Under the pieces are notes generated by a model. It ran no database searches. It was given only the letters and a program-made list of their open reading frames with translations, and had not been told where the DNA came from. 64,000 bases of DNA from Rahnella victoriana (GTDB lineage Bacteria > Pseudomonadota > Gammaproteobacteria > Enterobacterales > Enterobacteriaceae): the NCBI RefSeq assembly GCF_004330295.1, contig NZ_SJOJ01000011.1, positions 1 to 64,000 of the forward strand. The letters are read 5' to 3'. Each line of letters starts with the position of its first letter. Position 1 is the first letter of the stretch. Position numbers and translations under genes: made by a program. Positions 18,374 to 32,236 of this stretch are shown here, piece after piece.

Positions 18374-19693
18374 TTATCGTTCCCAGTAACTTTCTTCCAG
18401 ACTGTCTTCGCGTTCCGGCAGACCACGCGTCAGACGCGGTGAATGCTGGTTCAGCACCTGATAACTCACGCGGTTGGCGTATTTACACACCTGCGCCAGT
18501 GAGGAATAGGTCAGATACTCGCGGGCATGTTTGCTGGAGTTGGGCACTGAGGTGCGGTGGAAACCGTTGGCGGCGATATCATGCAGCAGCGCAGACAGTG
18601 CGCCATCACCCGCTCCGTTGGTGTTCATGATTTTTTCCGGCCCGCCCATGTAGGGCGCGATGTGGGAATAAATCTTCAGCGGTTGCTGGCAACAGTCACG
18701 GCGCATTGCGCGGCTGAATTCGTACTGATTGAATTCGGCAATCGCCCCCGGCAGCAGCGGATGCTGGGTGGTGCGTTTGAATTCGTCTTCGGTATAACTC
18801 GCCATAAACAGACCGTTCGGCCCGGCGGTACACAGCACCAGATCGACCCAGTCCAGCGCCTTATCTGCCGCCATCAGCGGATCTTTCAGGCCCGTCAGCG
18901 CAAAACCTTCATCTTCGTTCATCGCCAGAATCGACACGTTTTCACGGATGAAATCACGCCATGCCTGCGGATCTTCCGCGATAACATATTGCGTGCCCAG
19001 CGTTAAGACCACCGGTACATGATACTTTTTCGCGTATTCAATCGCCTGCATGGTGGCTTCCGGCATCGGTTCGCCCGGCTTGCTGCGCAACAGATACGAA
19101 GTCAGCAGCAGCGCAGAGGCGCCGGCTATCACATCTTCCGGCACGCTGTGCGCCTGTAACTCATTCATCTTGCCCGGACTGATGGCAAACGTACGCTCGC
19201 CGGTGTCACTGATCAGCGTGAAGCAACGCCCGATGGCGCCGTCCACGCCTTGCAGGAAGTTGAGATCCACGCGGCTGGAGGTGTTGCACAAATAGCGGTA
19301 CGCGTAATCACCGATTTTCACGTTGTTACACATCACGCCCAGCAGCACCGAACGGTCGTCGGCCAGCACGGAATAGTTGTGCAGCGTATTGCCGACGGTG
19401 CCACCGGCAAACTGATGGCTGATCAGCGCGTGGCTCATCAGTTCCTGATACAGCGCTTCCGACATCTCATCATCAAGAATGTTGGATTCGCCGGGTGTCA
19501 GCCCGTAACGGGACACAAAATTTTCATCCACACGCGCTTCGATATCGACCATGGTCTGATCGATGCCAACGATATAAGACGCCCCTGCTTCCGATTCCGG
19601 CTGCATCGCCTGCAACATAGAATCACGCAATAAAGGGTCACGTGCGCTGACCGGAAAATAGTGTTTGGACTTACGTTTACCAGGAAATTTCAT
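18374..19693 (-). CDS. gsk: Inosine-guanosine kinase
   Basis: Purine salvage kinase of the PfkB/ribokinase family, 439 residues (E. coli 434), phosphorylating inosine and guanosine with ATP. Its N-terminus MKFPGKRKSKHYFPV and C-terminus LTRGLPEREDSLEESYW match the E. coli protein almost exactly. The PfkB signature with the catalytic aspartate is visible as NTNGAGDGALSALLHD near residue 360. It works with apt, adk and ade in this window to recycle purines. It lies just downstream of hemH on the same strand with a 38-bp gap. The aes gene found between them in E. coli is absent. Confidence 0.96.
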   Translation of the reverse strand: MKFPGKRKSKHYFPVSARDPLLRDSMLQAMQPESEAGASYIVGIDQTMVDIEARVDENFVSRYGLTPGESNILDDEMSEALYQELMSHALISHQFAGGTVGNTLHNYSVLADDRSVLLGVMCNNVKIGDYAYRYLCNTSSRVDLNFLQGVDGAIGRCFTLISDTGERTFAISPGKMNELQAHSVPEDVIAGASALLLTSYLLRSKPGEPMPEATMQAIEYAKKYHVPVVLTLGTQYVIAEDPQAWRDFIRENVSILAMNEDEGFALTGLKDPLMAADKALDWVDLVLCTAGPNGLFMASYTEDEFKRTTQHPLLPGAIAEFNQYEFSRAMRRDCCQQPLKIYSHIAPYMGGPEKIMNTNGAGDGALSALLHDIAANGFHRTSVPNSSKHAREYLTYSSLAQVCKYANRVSYQVLNQHSPRLTRGLPEREDSLEESYWER

Positions 19694-19731
19694 TCAGTTT
19701 TCTCGGGAAATTCAACAGGCTCAGGCTTCAT

Positions 19732-20694
19732 TCAGAAGTGCTGAGTGACCAGCTGTTGCAACAAATCGATATGCTCCGGCTGGTCGTTTAAGGCGTCAAT
19801 ATATTCGAAGCGCTCGCCGCCTGCATGAATAAAAATTTCCCGGTTCTCGCCTTTGATCTCTTCCAGCGTCTCCAGACAGTCTGCCGCAAAGCCCGGACAC
19901 AGGATCTGAATATGCTTAACTCCCTGAGCCGGAAGACCTTTCAGCGTTTCATCGGTGTACGGCGTCAGCCATGGCTCGCGGCCAAAGCGTGACTGGAAGG
20001 TCAGCATAATTTTGCCTGAAGGCAGTTGCAGCGCGTCGGTCAGCGCCTGCACGGTATCGCGGCAACGCTGTTCGTAGTCATCGCCTTCAGCGACAAAACG
20101 CTTCGGAATGCCGTGGAAAGAGAGCACCAGACGATCCGGTTCGCCGTGCTGTTCGAACGAGCGCAGGATGCTGGCTTTCAGCGCGGAAATGTACGCCGGA
20201 TGGGTGGCGTAATCGCGGATAAAACTCAGTGAAGGCAGGCGACGCTGGGATTTAAGCACCCGCGCCACACCGTCAAACACCGCCGCACTGGTCGAGCAGG
20301 AATATTGCGGATACAGCGGCAGCACCACCATTTTGGTGACGCCCTGCGCCAGCAGTTTTTCAATGGGGTCTTTCATGCCCGGTTTACCGTAGCTCATCGC
20401 CAGTTCCACCGGCGTTCCCGGCAGGCGTTCTGCCAGCGCTTTTTGCTGACGGCGGCTGTACACCATCAGCGGCGAACCTTCGTCCATCCATACCGCTTTA
20501 TACAGTTTCGAGACGCGCGGAGAACGCAGCGGCAGGATCACAAAATTCAGGATCGGCCACCACAGCAGACGGGGCGTATCAACCACGCGGATATCACTCA
20601 AAAATTCAGCCAGATATTTTTTAACGGCCTGCGGGGTCGGAGCGTCCGGTGTCCCGAGGTTGACCAGGAGAACACCGAATTTGGTCTGCGTCAT
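19732..20694 (-). CDS. hemH: Ferrochelatase
   Basis: Last enzyme of protohaem synthesis, inserting Fe(II) into protoporphyrin IX; 320 residues, as in E. coli. The catalytic histidine is His194 in [10 protein letters not shown]. The second conserved metal/porphyrin site is the acidic helix in [15 protein letters not shown] near residues 255-270. No cysteines suggesting an Fe-S cluster are grouped at the C-terminus. It follows adk by about 240 bp in the same direction, but a T-run terminator separates the two, so it probably has its own promoter. Confidence 0.96.
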   Translation of the reverse strand: MTQTKFGVLLVNLGTPDAPTPQAVKKYLAEFLSDIRVVDTPRLLWWPILNFVILPLRSPRVSKLYKAVWMDEGSPLMVYSRRQQKALAERLPGTPVELAMSYGKPGMKDPIEKLLAQGVTKMVVLPLYPQYSCSTSAAVFDGVARVLKSQRRLPSLSFIRDYATHPAYISALKASILRSFEQHGEPDRLVLSFHGIPKRFVAEGDDYEQRCRDTVQALTDALQLPSGKIMLTFQSRFGREPWLTPYTDETLKGLPAQGVKHIQILCPGFAADCLETLEEIKGENREIFIHAGGERFEYIDALNDQPEHIDLLQQLVTQHF

Positions 20695-20852
20695 GCTGAA
20701 TTTCCTAAATTGAAGGCACCGAAGTCAGTGCGAAAAATGATGGGCGCCCCCGTTTATTCGTGATGCAGCAAAGAGGCGCAGGCCATTGTAACGAAAACAA
20801 AGGCGATGGGAACAACGGCATAAGCTATCAATGCGAACAGTTATTAATCCCC

Positions 20853-20886
20853 TTCATACTTCAAGCTACAGATGCGTTGGCGCAGA
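20853..20886 (-). repeat. Truncated ERIC fragment
   Basis: On the minus strand this reads TTTTCTGCGCCAACGCATC followed by TGTAGCTTGAAGTATGAAG. This matches the terminal 35 bp of the complete ERIC copies at 4661-4783 and 60885-60997. The rest of the element is missing; it abuts the adk terminator. Confidence 0.7.
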
Positions 20887-20917
20887 AAAACAAACGGGGC
20901 GACTGAAGTCACCCCGT
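20882..20917 (-). terminator. Rho-independent terminator of adk
   Basis: Stem ACGGGG/CCCCGT (20894-20899 with 20912-20917), extended by GACT/AGTC inside. On the minus strand it is followed by TTTGTTTTT. Confidence 0.8.
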
Positions 20918-20938
20918 GATAGCGCGCAGAACAGACGA

Positions 20939-22571
<1,633 letters not shown>

Positions 22572-22677
22572 GTTTCACTCCTGTCATTCACTTTGCGGCA
22601 AGACTAAAGGGCTTCCGGCGGTAAAAAAAATGATATAAACAGACACAGAGGATGAAAAAAACTAACAAGGTACACGC

Positions 22678-23553
22678 ATGAATGACCTTCCTTCCCTGCG
22701 CGCCCTGCACTATTTCAAACAGGCGGCGCATTTCGAGAGCTTCAGTTCAGCGGCAGATTCCCTGAACGTGACGCACAGCGCGGTCAGCCATCAGATAAAG
22801 AATCTGGAAGGCTGGCTGGGTACTGTGTTATTTAATCGCACAGCCGGGCGTGTTTATCTCACCGCCGACGGCGTCCGGCTGAAAGCCTGCTGCGATCAGG
22901 TGTTCAGTGAGATTGAAAAAACCTGTCATCAGATGCGTCACCGCCGTGAACATCACCTGACGATTGCCTGTTCAGCCAGCTTTCTGGCGCAATGGCTGTT
23001 ACCCCGTATCAGCCGGTTTTCGCTGCAACACCCGCAGATCACCTTGTCGTTTCAGACACAAACCGACATCAGTTTGCTGACGAACCAGCGCGCCGACGTG
23101 CTGATTAAAAGCGATCATCACGTCACGCATGAAGAGTTTGAAGCCACGTTAATCGGTTCTGATTTTATCGGTCCGGTCTGCGCGCCGGGCGTATGCGGGA
23201 CACTGTCCTCACCGCCGGATTTCACGTCGCTGCCTTTACTGCACGCCCGGACGAAAATAAATGCCTGGCAGGAATGGGCGAACGTCACGGGTGCGCGCGG
23301 GGATTTCAGCGCAGGCAAGCACTTCGATAATCTGATGCTGGCGATTCAGGCGGCAAAAACGGGGTTAGGGTTCAGCATGACGCCCAAAATGCTGGTCAAG
23401 AAAGAGCTCGCGGAAGGCTCGCTGCTGGCACCTGCGGGCTTTTGCAAAGCTGACCGAGCCACCGCCATGCTGGTGAGTCATTTGCGCAGTGACGAGCCGG
23501 AGATCCGCGTTTTCAGGGACTGGATACAGGAAGAGGCAGAAACGGAGCAATAA
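22678..23553 (+). CDS. LysR-family regulator (GcvA-like)
   Basis: Transcription regulator of 291 residues. The N-terminal winged helix-turn-helix occupies about 5-65 (LRALHYFKQAAHFESFSSAADSLNVTHSAVSHQIKNLE). The effector domain (about 90-285) begins LTIACSASFLAQWLLPRISRF, as in GcvA-type regulators. It is divergent from the DMT transporter gene; a shared operator in the 106-bp gap would be usual for LysR pairs. The effector is unknown. It ends at a strong terminator. Confidence 0.88.
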   Translation: MNDLPSLRALHYFKQAAHFESFSSAADSLNVTHSAVSHQIKNLEGWLGTVLFNRTAGRVYLTADGVRLKACCDQVFSEIEKTCHQMRHRREHHLTIACSASFLAQWLLPRISRFSLQHPQITLSFQTQTDISLLTNQRADVLIKSDHHVTHEEFEATLIGSDFIGPVCAPGVCGTLSSPPDFTSLPLLHARTKINAWQEWANVTGARGDFSAGKHFDNLMLAIQAAKTGLGFSMTPKMLVKKELAEGSLLAPAGFCKADRATAMLVSHLRSDEPEIRVFRDWIQEEAETEQ

Positions 23554-23554
23554 A

Positions 23555-23583
23555 AAAGGGTGTCGCGTAAACGACACCCTTTC
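23555..23583 (+). terminator. Terminator after the LysR gene
   Basis: Stem AAAGGGTGTCG (23555-23565) with CGACACCCTTT (23572-23582), A-rich before and T-rich after. It sits between convergent LysR and htpG and may act both ways. Confidence 0.85.
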
Positions 23584-23614
23584 TGTTACATCAGATGACT
23601 AGTACATCAGACGA

Positions 23615-25486
23615 TTACGCCTGCAACAGCGTGTTCATACGGCGGATAAACAGGTTTGGATCTTCCAGCGTGCCGCGTTCGGCGAACAGCGCCTGATCCA
23701 GCAACAGCTCGATCCATTCGCTGAACTGATCTTCGTCAGCCACATCAGAAGCACGTTTCACCAGCGCGTGTTCCGGGTTCAGCTCAAAGATGTATTTCAC
23801 TTCCGGCGCGTCCTGACCGGCAGCGGCAAAGAGTTTTGCCATCTGCGTGGTCATTTCGTCGGCGCCGGTAGTAACGATGGCCGGCGTATCAGTCAGACGG
23901 TGCGTCAGACGCACTTCTTTCACACGGTCACCCAGCAGCGTTTTCACGCGCTCAACGAACGGTTCCAGCGCTTTTTCGGCTTCTTTCTGCTCTTCGCTTT
24001 CGTCAGCCAGTTTGTCCAGTGTGTCATCGGCCTTGCTGACGGACTGGAATACTTTGCCATCAAACTCAGTCAGATAGCTCATCATCCATTCGTCGATGCG
24101 GTCAGACAGCAGCAGAACTTCAATGCCTTTTTTGCGGAACAGTTCCAGATGCGGGCTGCTCTTCGCGGCGGCATAGCTGTCGGCTGTGATGTAGTAAATT
24201 TTATCCTGGCCTTCGACCATCGACGCCACATACTCTTCCAGCGACAATGTCTGCTCGCTGCTGTCGTTGCGGGTGCTGGCGAAACGCAGCAGTTTGGCGA
24301 TCGTTTCTTTGTTCGCGCCGTCTTCTGCCGGGCCTTCTTTCAATACCAGACCAAACTGTTTCCAGAATTGCAGGTATTTTTCGTTGTCGTCTTTCGCCAG
24401 TTTTTCCAGCATTTGCAGAACACGTTTGGTCAGCGCACTGCGCAGGTTCTGGGTAATACGGCTGTCCTGCAGAATTTCACGGGACACGTTCAGCGGCAGA
24501 TCGTTGGAATCTATCAGACCCCGCACGAAACGCAGGTAGTTCGGCATGAACTGCTCGGCTTCGTCCATGATGAACACGCGCTGAACATAGAGTTTCAGGC
24601 CATGCTTGTGATCACGGTTCCACATATCCCACGGTGCCTGTGAAGGGATATACAGCAGGCTGGTGTATTCCTGCTTACCTTCAACGCGGTTGTGGCTCCA
24701 GCTCAGCGGATCGCTGAAATCATGGGAAATGTGTTTGTAGAATTCTTTGTATTCTTCGTCGGTGACTTCCGCTTTACCCCGGGTCCACAAAGCCTGCGCC
24801 TTGTTGATCTGTTCCCAGGTGACGGTACCGTCTTCTTCGTTGCGGGTTTCCACTTCAACCGGCAATGCAATATGGTCAGAGTACTTGCTGATGATGGAAC
24901 GCACGCGCCAGTCATCCAGGAATTCGTCCTGATCTTCGCGCAGATGCAGGGTGATTTCCGTTCCGCGATCGGCTTTCTCGATATCTGCCAGGGTGTACTC
25001 GCCTTCACCGGCCGATTCCCAGAATACGCCTTCTTCGGCGCTGGCACCGGCTGCACGGGTGCGCACGGTCACTTTATCCGCCACGATAAAGGCAGAATAG
25101 AAACCGACACCGAACTGACCGATCAGCTGGCTGTCTTTCGCCTGCTCGGAACCGACGGATTGCAGGAAGGCTTTGGTGCCGGATTTGGCGATTGTCCCGA
25201 GGTTATCGATAACTTCGTCACGGCTCATGCCGATGCCGTTATCGCTCAGCGTCAGGGTGCGTTTTTCTTTGTCAAACGCCAGACGCACATGCAGTTCGCC
25301 GTCACCTTCATAGAGTTCAGGGGCTGACAGGGCGCGGAAACGCAGTTTATCCGCCGCATCTGAGGCGTTGGAGATCAGCTCGCGCAGGAAAATTTCTTTG
25401 TTTGAATACAGGGAGTGGATCATCAGATGAAGAAGTTGTTTTACTTCAGACTGGAATCCGCGTGTCTCTTGTCCTTTCATACTCAT
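23615..25486 (-). CDS. htpG: Chaperone HtpG (bacterial Hsp90)
   Basis: Cytosolic ATP-dependent chaperone, 623 residues from the ATG at 25486 ([12 protein letters not shown]...). GAGG sits 7 nt ahead of this ATG; a TTG three bases earlier and an ATG six bases later are also in frame. GHKL ATPase motifs are visible: [21 protein letters not shown] and [11 protein letters not shown]. Middle and C-terminal dimerisation domains follow ([10 protein letters not shown]..., ending [11 protein letters not shown]). A heat-shock promoter lies upstream. It is downstream of recR on the same strand with a terminator between. Confidence 0.97.
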   Translation of the reverse strand: MSMKGQETRGFQSEVKQLLHLMIHSLYSNKEIFLRELISNASDAADKLRFRALSAPELYEGDGELHVRLAFDKEKRTLTLSDNGIGMSRDEVIDNLGTIAKSGTKAFLQSVGSEQAKDSQLIGQFGVGFYSAFIVADKVTVRTRAAGASAEEGVFWESAGEGEYTLADIEKADRGTEITLHLREDQDEFLDDWRVRSIISKYSDHIALPVEVETRNEEDGTVTWEQINKAQALWTRGKAEVTDEEYKEFYKHISHDFSDPLSWSHNRVEGKQEYTSLLYIPSQAPWDMWNRDHKHGLKLYVQRVFIMDEAEQFMPNYLRFVRGLIDSNDLPLNVSREILQDSRITQNLRSALTKRVLQMLEKLAKDDNEKYLQFWKQFGLVLKEGPAEDGANKETIAKLLRFASTRNDSSEQTLSLEEYVASMVEGQDKIYYITADSYAAAKSSPHLELFRKKGIEVLLLSDRIDEWMMSYLTEFDGKVFQSVSKADDTLDKLADESEEQKEAEKALEPFVERVKTLLGDRVKEVRLTHRLTDTPAIVTTGADEMTTQMAKLFAAAGQDAPEVKYIFELNPEHALVKRASDVADEDQFSEWIELLLDQALFAERGTLEDPNLFIRRMNTLLQA

Positions 25487-25536
25487 CAAATTACCTCAAT
25501 CCAGATACTGTTATTGACCAAATCAGACGTTGAGGA

Positions 25537-25567
25537 ATAAGTGGGGTTAGGCGTCGTGCTTTTCAAG
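25537..25567 (-). promoter_or_regulatory. Sigma-32 heat-shock promoter of htpG
   Basis: On the minus strand CTTGAAA (25561-25567) is followed by 14 bp and CCCCACTTAT (25537-25546), a near match to the sigma-32 consensus CTTGAAA-N11-16-CCCCATnT. It sits about 50 bp before the htpG start. Confidence 0.82.
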
Positions 25568-25606
25568 CACAGGGACAAATTTTTAGGAAGAAATGCAGAG
25601 GGATAG

Positions 25607-25638
25607 CGGAAGAAAACGGGGCGCAGAAGACCGCGCCC
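25607..25638 (-). terminator. Terminator after recR
   Basis: Stem GGGCGC/GCGCCC (25619-25624 with 25633-25638). On the minus strand it is followed by CGTTTTC. It overlaps the region upstream of the htpG promoter. Confidence 0.6.
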
Positions 25639-25647
25639 GCATAACAG

Positions 25648-26252
25648 TCAGAACCGGAAGGGATTACGCCCGGCAAGGGAATGTGACAGCGTGGTGCCGT
25701 CCACCATATCCAGTTCGCCACCGACCGGCACACCGTGCGCGATGCGGCTCGCCAGCACGCCGTACTGGCCGCACATTTCAGCGATGTAGTTGGCGGTCGC
25801 TTCACCTTCGACCGTCGGGTTAGTCGCGAGGATCACTTCCTGAATGTTTTCACTTTCAAGACGCTCTTCCAGACGGCCTAAACCGATGTCGTCAGGCCCG
25901 ATGCCATCAAGCGGTGACAGGTGGCCCATCAGCACAAAATAGCGACCGGAGAACTGACCGGTTTGTTCTATCGCGTGAATGTCCGCCGGGCTTTCCACCA
26001 CGCAAATCTGGCCGTTTTCTTTACGCCGTGGATTGGCGCAAATGGTACAGATTTCCTGCTCGGTAAAAGTACGGCAATCGGCACAGTGGCCGATTTCAGA
26101 CATGGCACGCGTTAAAGACTGCGCCAGCCGCATTCCGCCGCTGCGATCACGTTGCAGCAGCTGAAATGCCATACGTTGCGCGGACTTCGGGCCAACGCCC
26201 GGCAGGCAACGCAACGCCTCCATTAAAGATTCAAGGAGAGGGCTGGTTTGCA

Positions 26253-26253
<1 letters not shown>
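25648..26253 (-). CDS. recR: Recombination mediator RecR
   Basis: DNA-repair protein of 201 residues that with RecO (and RecF) loads RecA onto SSB-coated gaps. A helix-hairpin-helix is at about 5-45 ([17 protein letters not shown]). The C4 zinc finger is Cys57, Cys60, Cys69, Cys72. The Toprim domain spans about 78-175 ([40 protein letters not shown]). Its ATG overlaps the ybaB stop by one base, the conserved dnaX-ybaB-recR arrangement. Confidence 0.97.
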
Positions 26254-28567
<2,314 letters not shown>

Positions 28568-28886
28568 TAACACTTCATCGTTGATTTATAATGAATAATT
28601 TGACGATACACGAAAAAACATCGTTTAACCCGTCTTTCTGCGCTGGTCTGCGAAACGGAGACTGAAGACTCAGCATAATGATGCCGGAGCCAGACTGCCA
28701 CTTCTTAGTGTACCAGCAGGGTCGCCATCATTCCTATTACTTTACTTTTTGCCCGGCACGCCGCCGTTTCTCCGCCTTCCTCCTCCTCCTGACAATTCGC
28801 CCCGGGGGATGAGGGCAAATTTTGCACACGGATTACACTGAATCCCCTCTGTTCTGATAATGCTTTCTGCCCCGTCAAGGAGAGCC
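28568..28886. promoter_or_regulatory. Divergent dnaX-malS promoter region with a MalT box
   Basis: 319 bp without a gene, separating dnaX (leftward) from malS (rightward). A MalT-type box GGGGATGAGG lies at 28805-28814, and a second, poorer G-rich match in the other orientation lies near 28853. A C/T-rich tract (TTCCTCCTCCTCC, about 28778-28790) precedes it. The malS ribosome site is GGAGAG. I see no clear -10/-35 for dnaX. Confidence 0.6.
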
Positions 28887-30950
28887 ATGAAACGCCTGAC
28901 ACTGCCTTTATTACTGCTCGTATCCCCCGCCGTACAGGCCAGCTGGACGCTGCAAGGTTTCCCTGCGTTTGCCGAACCTGTCAGCGGAATATTCACCAGC
29001 AACGCCGCGTTACCTAAAGGACAGCGCACGCTGGAATTACATCAGGATAATCAATGCTGGCAGCCTTCGGGTGCGGTAAAGCTTAACGAAATGCTGTCGC
29101 TGCAACCCTGTGAAAACAACCCGCCGGCGCACTGGAAACAGTTCCGCGCCGGTGATTATCAGGTGCGGATCGATACCCGCAGCGGCACCCCCACGCTTCA
29201 GCTGAGCCTGAAAACGGCGCAGGAAGCCGTCGCGGCGGTAGCAAAAACCTGTCCGCGACGGGACGGCAAGCCACTGACGGTTGACGTTTCCGGCACCTTT
29301 GCCGAAGGAGAAACGGTCCGCGATTTTTATTCTGGTCAGAGCGCACAGGTCAGCGGCGGCCACATCACGATGCTGCCGGATCCGGCCAGCGGCGGTTTAT
29401 TGCTGCTGGAAGCGGCAGCGCGTAAAAAACCTGCGGCGTTCAGTTGGAAAAACGCCACGGTGTATTTCGTGCTGACCGATCGTTTTGAAAACGGCAATCC
29501 GGATAACGATCACAGCTATGGCCGTCACCGTGACGGAATGCAGGACATCGGCACTTTCCACGGCGGCGATCTGGCCGGACTGACCCGCAAGCTGGATTAT
29601 TTGCAAAAGCTCGGCGTGAACGCGCTGTGGATAAGCTCGCCGCTGGAGCAAATCCACGGCTGGGTCGGCGGCGGCACCAAAGGCGATTTCCCGCATTATG
29701 CCTATCACGGCTATTACACCCTCGACTGGACCAAACTCGATGCCAATATGGGTACCGGCGAAGATTTGCAGAAACTGGTCAGCGAAGCGCATAAGCGCGG
29801 GATCCGCATTTTGTTTGATGTGGTGGTCAATCACACCGGCTACGCCACGCTGGCGGATATGCAAACCTTCCATTTCGGTGCCTTGTACCTGAAAGGCAGC
29901 GACATCGAAAAAACACTCGGTAAAAACTGGACGGACTGGCAACCCGGCCCCGGCCAGAACTGGCACAGCTTTAATGATTACATCAATTTTGGCGACAAAG
30001 AGGGCTGGAGCACCTGGTGGGGGAAAAAATGGATCCGCACCGATATCGGCGATTATGACCCGCCGGGTTATGACGATCTGACCATGTCGCTGGCGTTCCT
30101 GCCGGACATTAAAACCGAATCCACGCAAGCCAGCGGCCTGCCCGTTTTCTATCGCCACAAGCCCGATACCGCCGCCAGAGAGATTGCCGGGGCGACACCG
30201 CGCGACTATCTGGTCACCTGGCTCAGCCAGTGGGTGCGGGATTACGGCATTGACGGATTCCGCGTCGATACCGCCAAACACGTGGAGAAACCGACACTGG
30301 CATTACTCAAAACCCGTTCCGCAGAAGCCCTGAAACAGTGGAAAGCGGCCCATCCTGAACAAGCACTGGATGATGCGCCGTTCTGGATGACCGGTGAAGC
30401 CTGGGGTCACGGCGTAATGAAAAGCGATTATTACGACAATGGCTTCGACGCCATGATCAACTTTGATTTTCAGGATCAGGCTGCGGCGGCGCTGAGTTGT
30501 TTTGCAAATATCGATGCGACGTATCAGCAGATGGCAGAGAAAATGCAGGATTTCAATGTGCTGAGTTATCTGTCGTCACACGATACGCGGCTGTTTTTTG
30601 CGGCCGATGCCAAAGGTTCTCTGCCCTTACAACAGCGTGCAGCCGATTTGTTACTGCTGGCCCCCGGCGCGGTGCAGATTTACTACGGCGACGAAAGCGG
30701 GCGTCAGTCCGGCCCGACAGGCTCCGATCCTTTGCAGGGCACCCGCTCTGACATGAACTGGAATGAACTGACCGGCGCGAAACAGGCGTTACTCACGCAC
30801 TGGCAGACGTTGGGGAAATTCAGGGAGCAGCATCCGGCGGTGGGCGCAGGGGTGCAGAAATCGCAGCAGACAGCGCAATATTACGCCTTCAGCCGTCAGC
30901 GGGGTGACGATAAGGTGATGGTGGTCTGGGCAGGAGATAGCGGAAAATAG
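28887..30950 (+). CDS. malS: Periplasmic alpha-amylase MalS
   Basis: Endo-acting alpha-1,4-glucanase of the periplasm, 687 residues, that trims maltodextrins before uptake. Signal peptide 1-18 (PAVQA|SW). The GH13 catalytic domain starts near 190 (ATVYFVLTDRFENGNPDND). DVVVNH is at 311-316, the nucleophile Asp461 is in GFRVDTAKH, the acid/base Glu504 in TGEAWGHG, and SSHDT follows. The N-terminal domain keeps cysteines 57, 75 and 122, fitting a disulfide-dependent periplasmic enzyme. The start MKRLTLPL has GGAGAG upstream. In E. coli malS lies elsewhere on the chromosome; here it sits between dnaX and apt. MalT control is suggested by the upstream box. Confidence 0.93.
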   Translation: MKRLTLPLLLLVSPAVQASWTLQGFPAFAEPVSGIFTSNAALPKGQRTLELHQDNQCWQPSGAVKLNEMLSLQPCENNPPAHWKQFRAGDYQVRIDTRSGTPTLQLSLKTAQEAVAAVAKTCPRRDGKPLTVDVSGTFAEGETVRDFYSGQSAQVSGGHITMLPDPASGGLLLLEAAARKKPAAFSWKNATVYFVLTDRFENGNPDNDHSYGRHRDGMQDIGTFHGGDLAGLTRKLDYLQKLGVNALWISSPLEQIHGWVGGGTKGDFPHYAYHGYYTLDWTKLDANMGTGEDLQKLVSEAHKRGIRILFDVVVNHTGYATLADMQTFHFGALYLKGSDIEKTLGKNWTDWQPGPGQNWHSFNDYINFGDKEGWSTWWGKKWIRTDIGDYDPPGYDDLTMSLAFLPDIKTESTQASGLPVFYRHKPDTAAREIAGATPRDYLVTWLSQWVRDYGIDGFRVDTAKHVEKPTLALLKTRSAEALKQWKAAHPEQALDDAPFWMTGEAWGHGVMKSDYYDNGFDAMINFDFQDQAAAALSCFANIDATYQQMAEKMQDFNVLSYLSSHDTRLFFAADAKGSLPLQQRAADLLLLAPGAVQIYYGDESGRQSGPTGSDPLQGTRSDMNWNELTGAKQALLTHWQTLGKFREQHPAVGAGVQKSQQTAQYYAFSRQRGDDKVMVVWAGDSGK

Positions 30951-30966
30951 CGGCGCAGAAAGCAAA

Positions 30967-30991
30967 TGGCCTCGCGTTTAACGGCGAGGCC
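30967..30991. terminator. Hairpin between convergent malS and apt
   Basis: Stem TGGCCTCGC/GCGAGGCCA of 9 bp with an 8-nt loop. The T content after it is weak on both strands, so termination is likely but not certain. Confidence 0.6.
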
Positions 30992-31016
30992 AGTTCACAT
31001 CAACTTTTTACATCAA

Positions 31017-31568
31017 TCAGTGGCCGTCGAAACAGACCAGGCTGTAGCAGTTGATATTTGAATCGTTCAGGCGTTTTTCACCGCCCAGTTCCGGCAGGTT
31101 GATGATGAATGCCGCATCGGTCACTTCCCCACCCAGACGGCGGATCAGTTTCGCAGTGGCTTCAATCGTGCCACCCGTTGCCAGCAAATCGTCGATCACC
31201 AGGATTTTTTCGCCAGGCTGAATGGCATCAACGTGGATTTCAAGGCTGTCAGTGCCGTATTCCAGATCGTAGGTTTCGCTGATGGTTTCACGCGGTAACT
31301 TGCCCGGTTTACGCACGGGAACAAAGCCCACGCCCAGAACCAGCGCAACCGGTGCGCCAAACAGGAAGCCACGTGCTTCAGTGCCCACCACTTTGGTGAC
31401 ACCGGCATCGCGGTAACGATCGGCCAGTAACTGAATGCTTGCAGCGTAAGCTTTTGGGTCTTCCAGCAAGCTGGTGACGTCACGGAACAGTATGCCTGGC
31501 TTAGGATAGTCAGGGATGGTTTTGATACTGTCTTTAATAAACTGTAGCTGCTGTGCGGTAGCGGTCAT
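31017..31568 (-). CDS. apt: Adenine phosphoribosyltransferase
   Basis: Salvage enzyme of 183 residues making AMP from adenine and PRPP. The PRPP-binding loop is clear ([13 protein letters not shown]), as are [15 protein letters not shown] and the flexible-loop region [20 protein letters not shown]. It matches E. coli Apt from MTATAQQL to the end. It is the first gene after the malS insertion, so the usual apt-dnaX neighbourhood is interrupted. With ade in the same window the cell has two fates for adenine: AMP or hypoxanthine. Confidence 0.97.
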   Translation of the reverse strand: MTATAQQLQFIKDSIKTIPDYPKPGILFRDVTSLLEDPKAYAASIQLLADRYRDAGVTKVVGTEARGFLFGAPVALVLGVGFVPVRKPGKLPRETISETYDLEYGTDSLEIHVDAIQPGEKILVIDDLLATGGTIEATAKLIRRLGGEVTDAAFIINLPELGGEKRLNDSNINCYSLVCFDGH

Positions 31569-31752
31569 AATGTTAATTGCCTGATAAAGCTGCTGTTCAT
31601 ACTTAAACGCGGGCGGTCAAATGTCCCCCGTCATGCCCTGATAAAGCATGTCGTTCAAGGAAGGAAATTGGGAGCGCACCGACGTACGAGATGCCCAAAT
31701 CTATGCAAAGCTGCTTTAAAAAGCAACCCGCAGCCGGACATGATCGCCTGTT

Positions 31753-32121
31753 TTATTGCTCAAGGTCAACCACTGGTAATCGCCACATCATGATCAGCAG
31801 CGCAAACATCATGCAAACCAATAAAATACGCACCAATAATAACGGCACGAAATAGATCGAAATCGCGAAGGTTACGACGATCAGCGCGACCGCTTTAGGT
31901 TTCGCCCCTTTCGGTAACGCACGGTATGTCTGCCAGTGTCGCAGATAGCTGCCAAACCAGGAGCGGTGCAAAAGCCAGTGATGAAAACGCGGCGACGAGC
32001 GGGCGAAGCACCAGGCGGCCAGCAATAAAAACGGCGTGGTCGGCAACAGCGGTAACACCACGCCAAGCGTCGCCAGCACCACGCACAACCAGCCAACAGT
32101 AATCAGTAGTATGCGTTTCAT
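31753..32121 (-). CDS. ybaN: DUF454 inner-membrane protein YbaN
   Basis: Small membrane protein of 122 residues (E. coli YbaN 125). Hydrophobic segments lie at about 3-20 and 24-40 (PLLPTTPFLLLAAWCFARSSPRFHHWLL, the family hallmark) and a pair at about 75-115. The ATG at 32121 is preceded by AAGGAA; the frame is open 26 codons further 5' but that part is not conserved. Function unknown. It is divergent from priC. Confidence 0.92.
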   Translation of the reverse strand: MKRILLITVGWLCVVLATLGVVLPLLPTTPFLLLAAWCFARSSPRFHHWLLHRSWFGSYLRHWQTYRALPKGAKPKAVALIVVTFAISIYFVPLLLVRILLVCMMFALLIMMWRLPVVDLEQ

Positions 32122-32236
32122 GCATTTCCTTCGGTTTAAAACAGGCACCTTGCCCGGTTTGCGGTTTCTCAGTGTAAACAAGTGCGCAGAGGCTGTCATA
32201 CCGGTAAGCTACGCCGGAGTTTAAGGGAGATTATCG

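Noticed and set aside
23768-24643. 291-codon frame antisense to htpG
   Set aside because: Phe/Gln/Val-rich shadow of a highly conserved chaperone gene.
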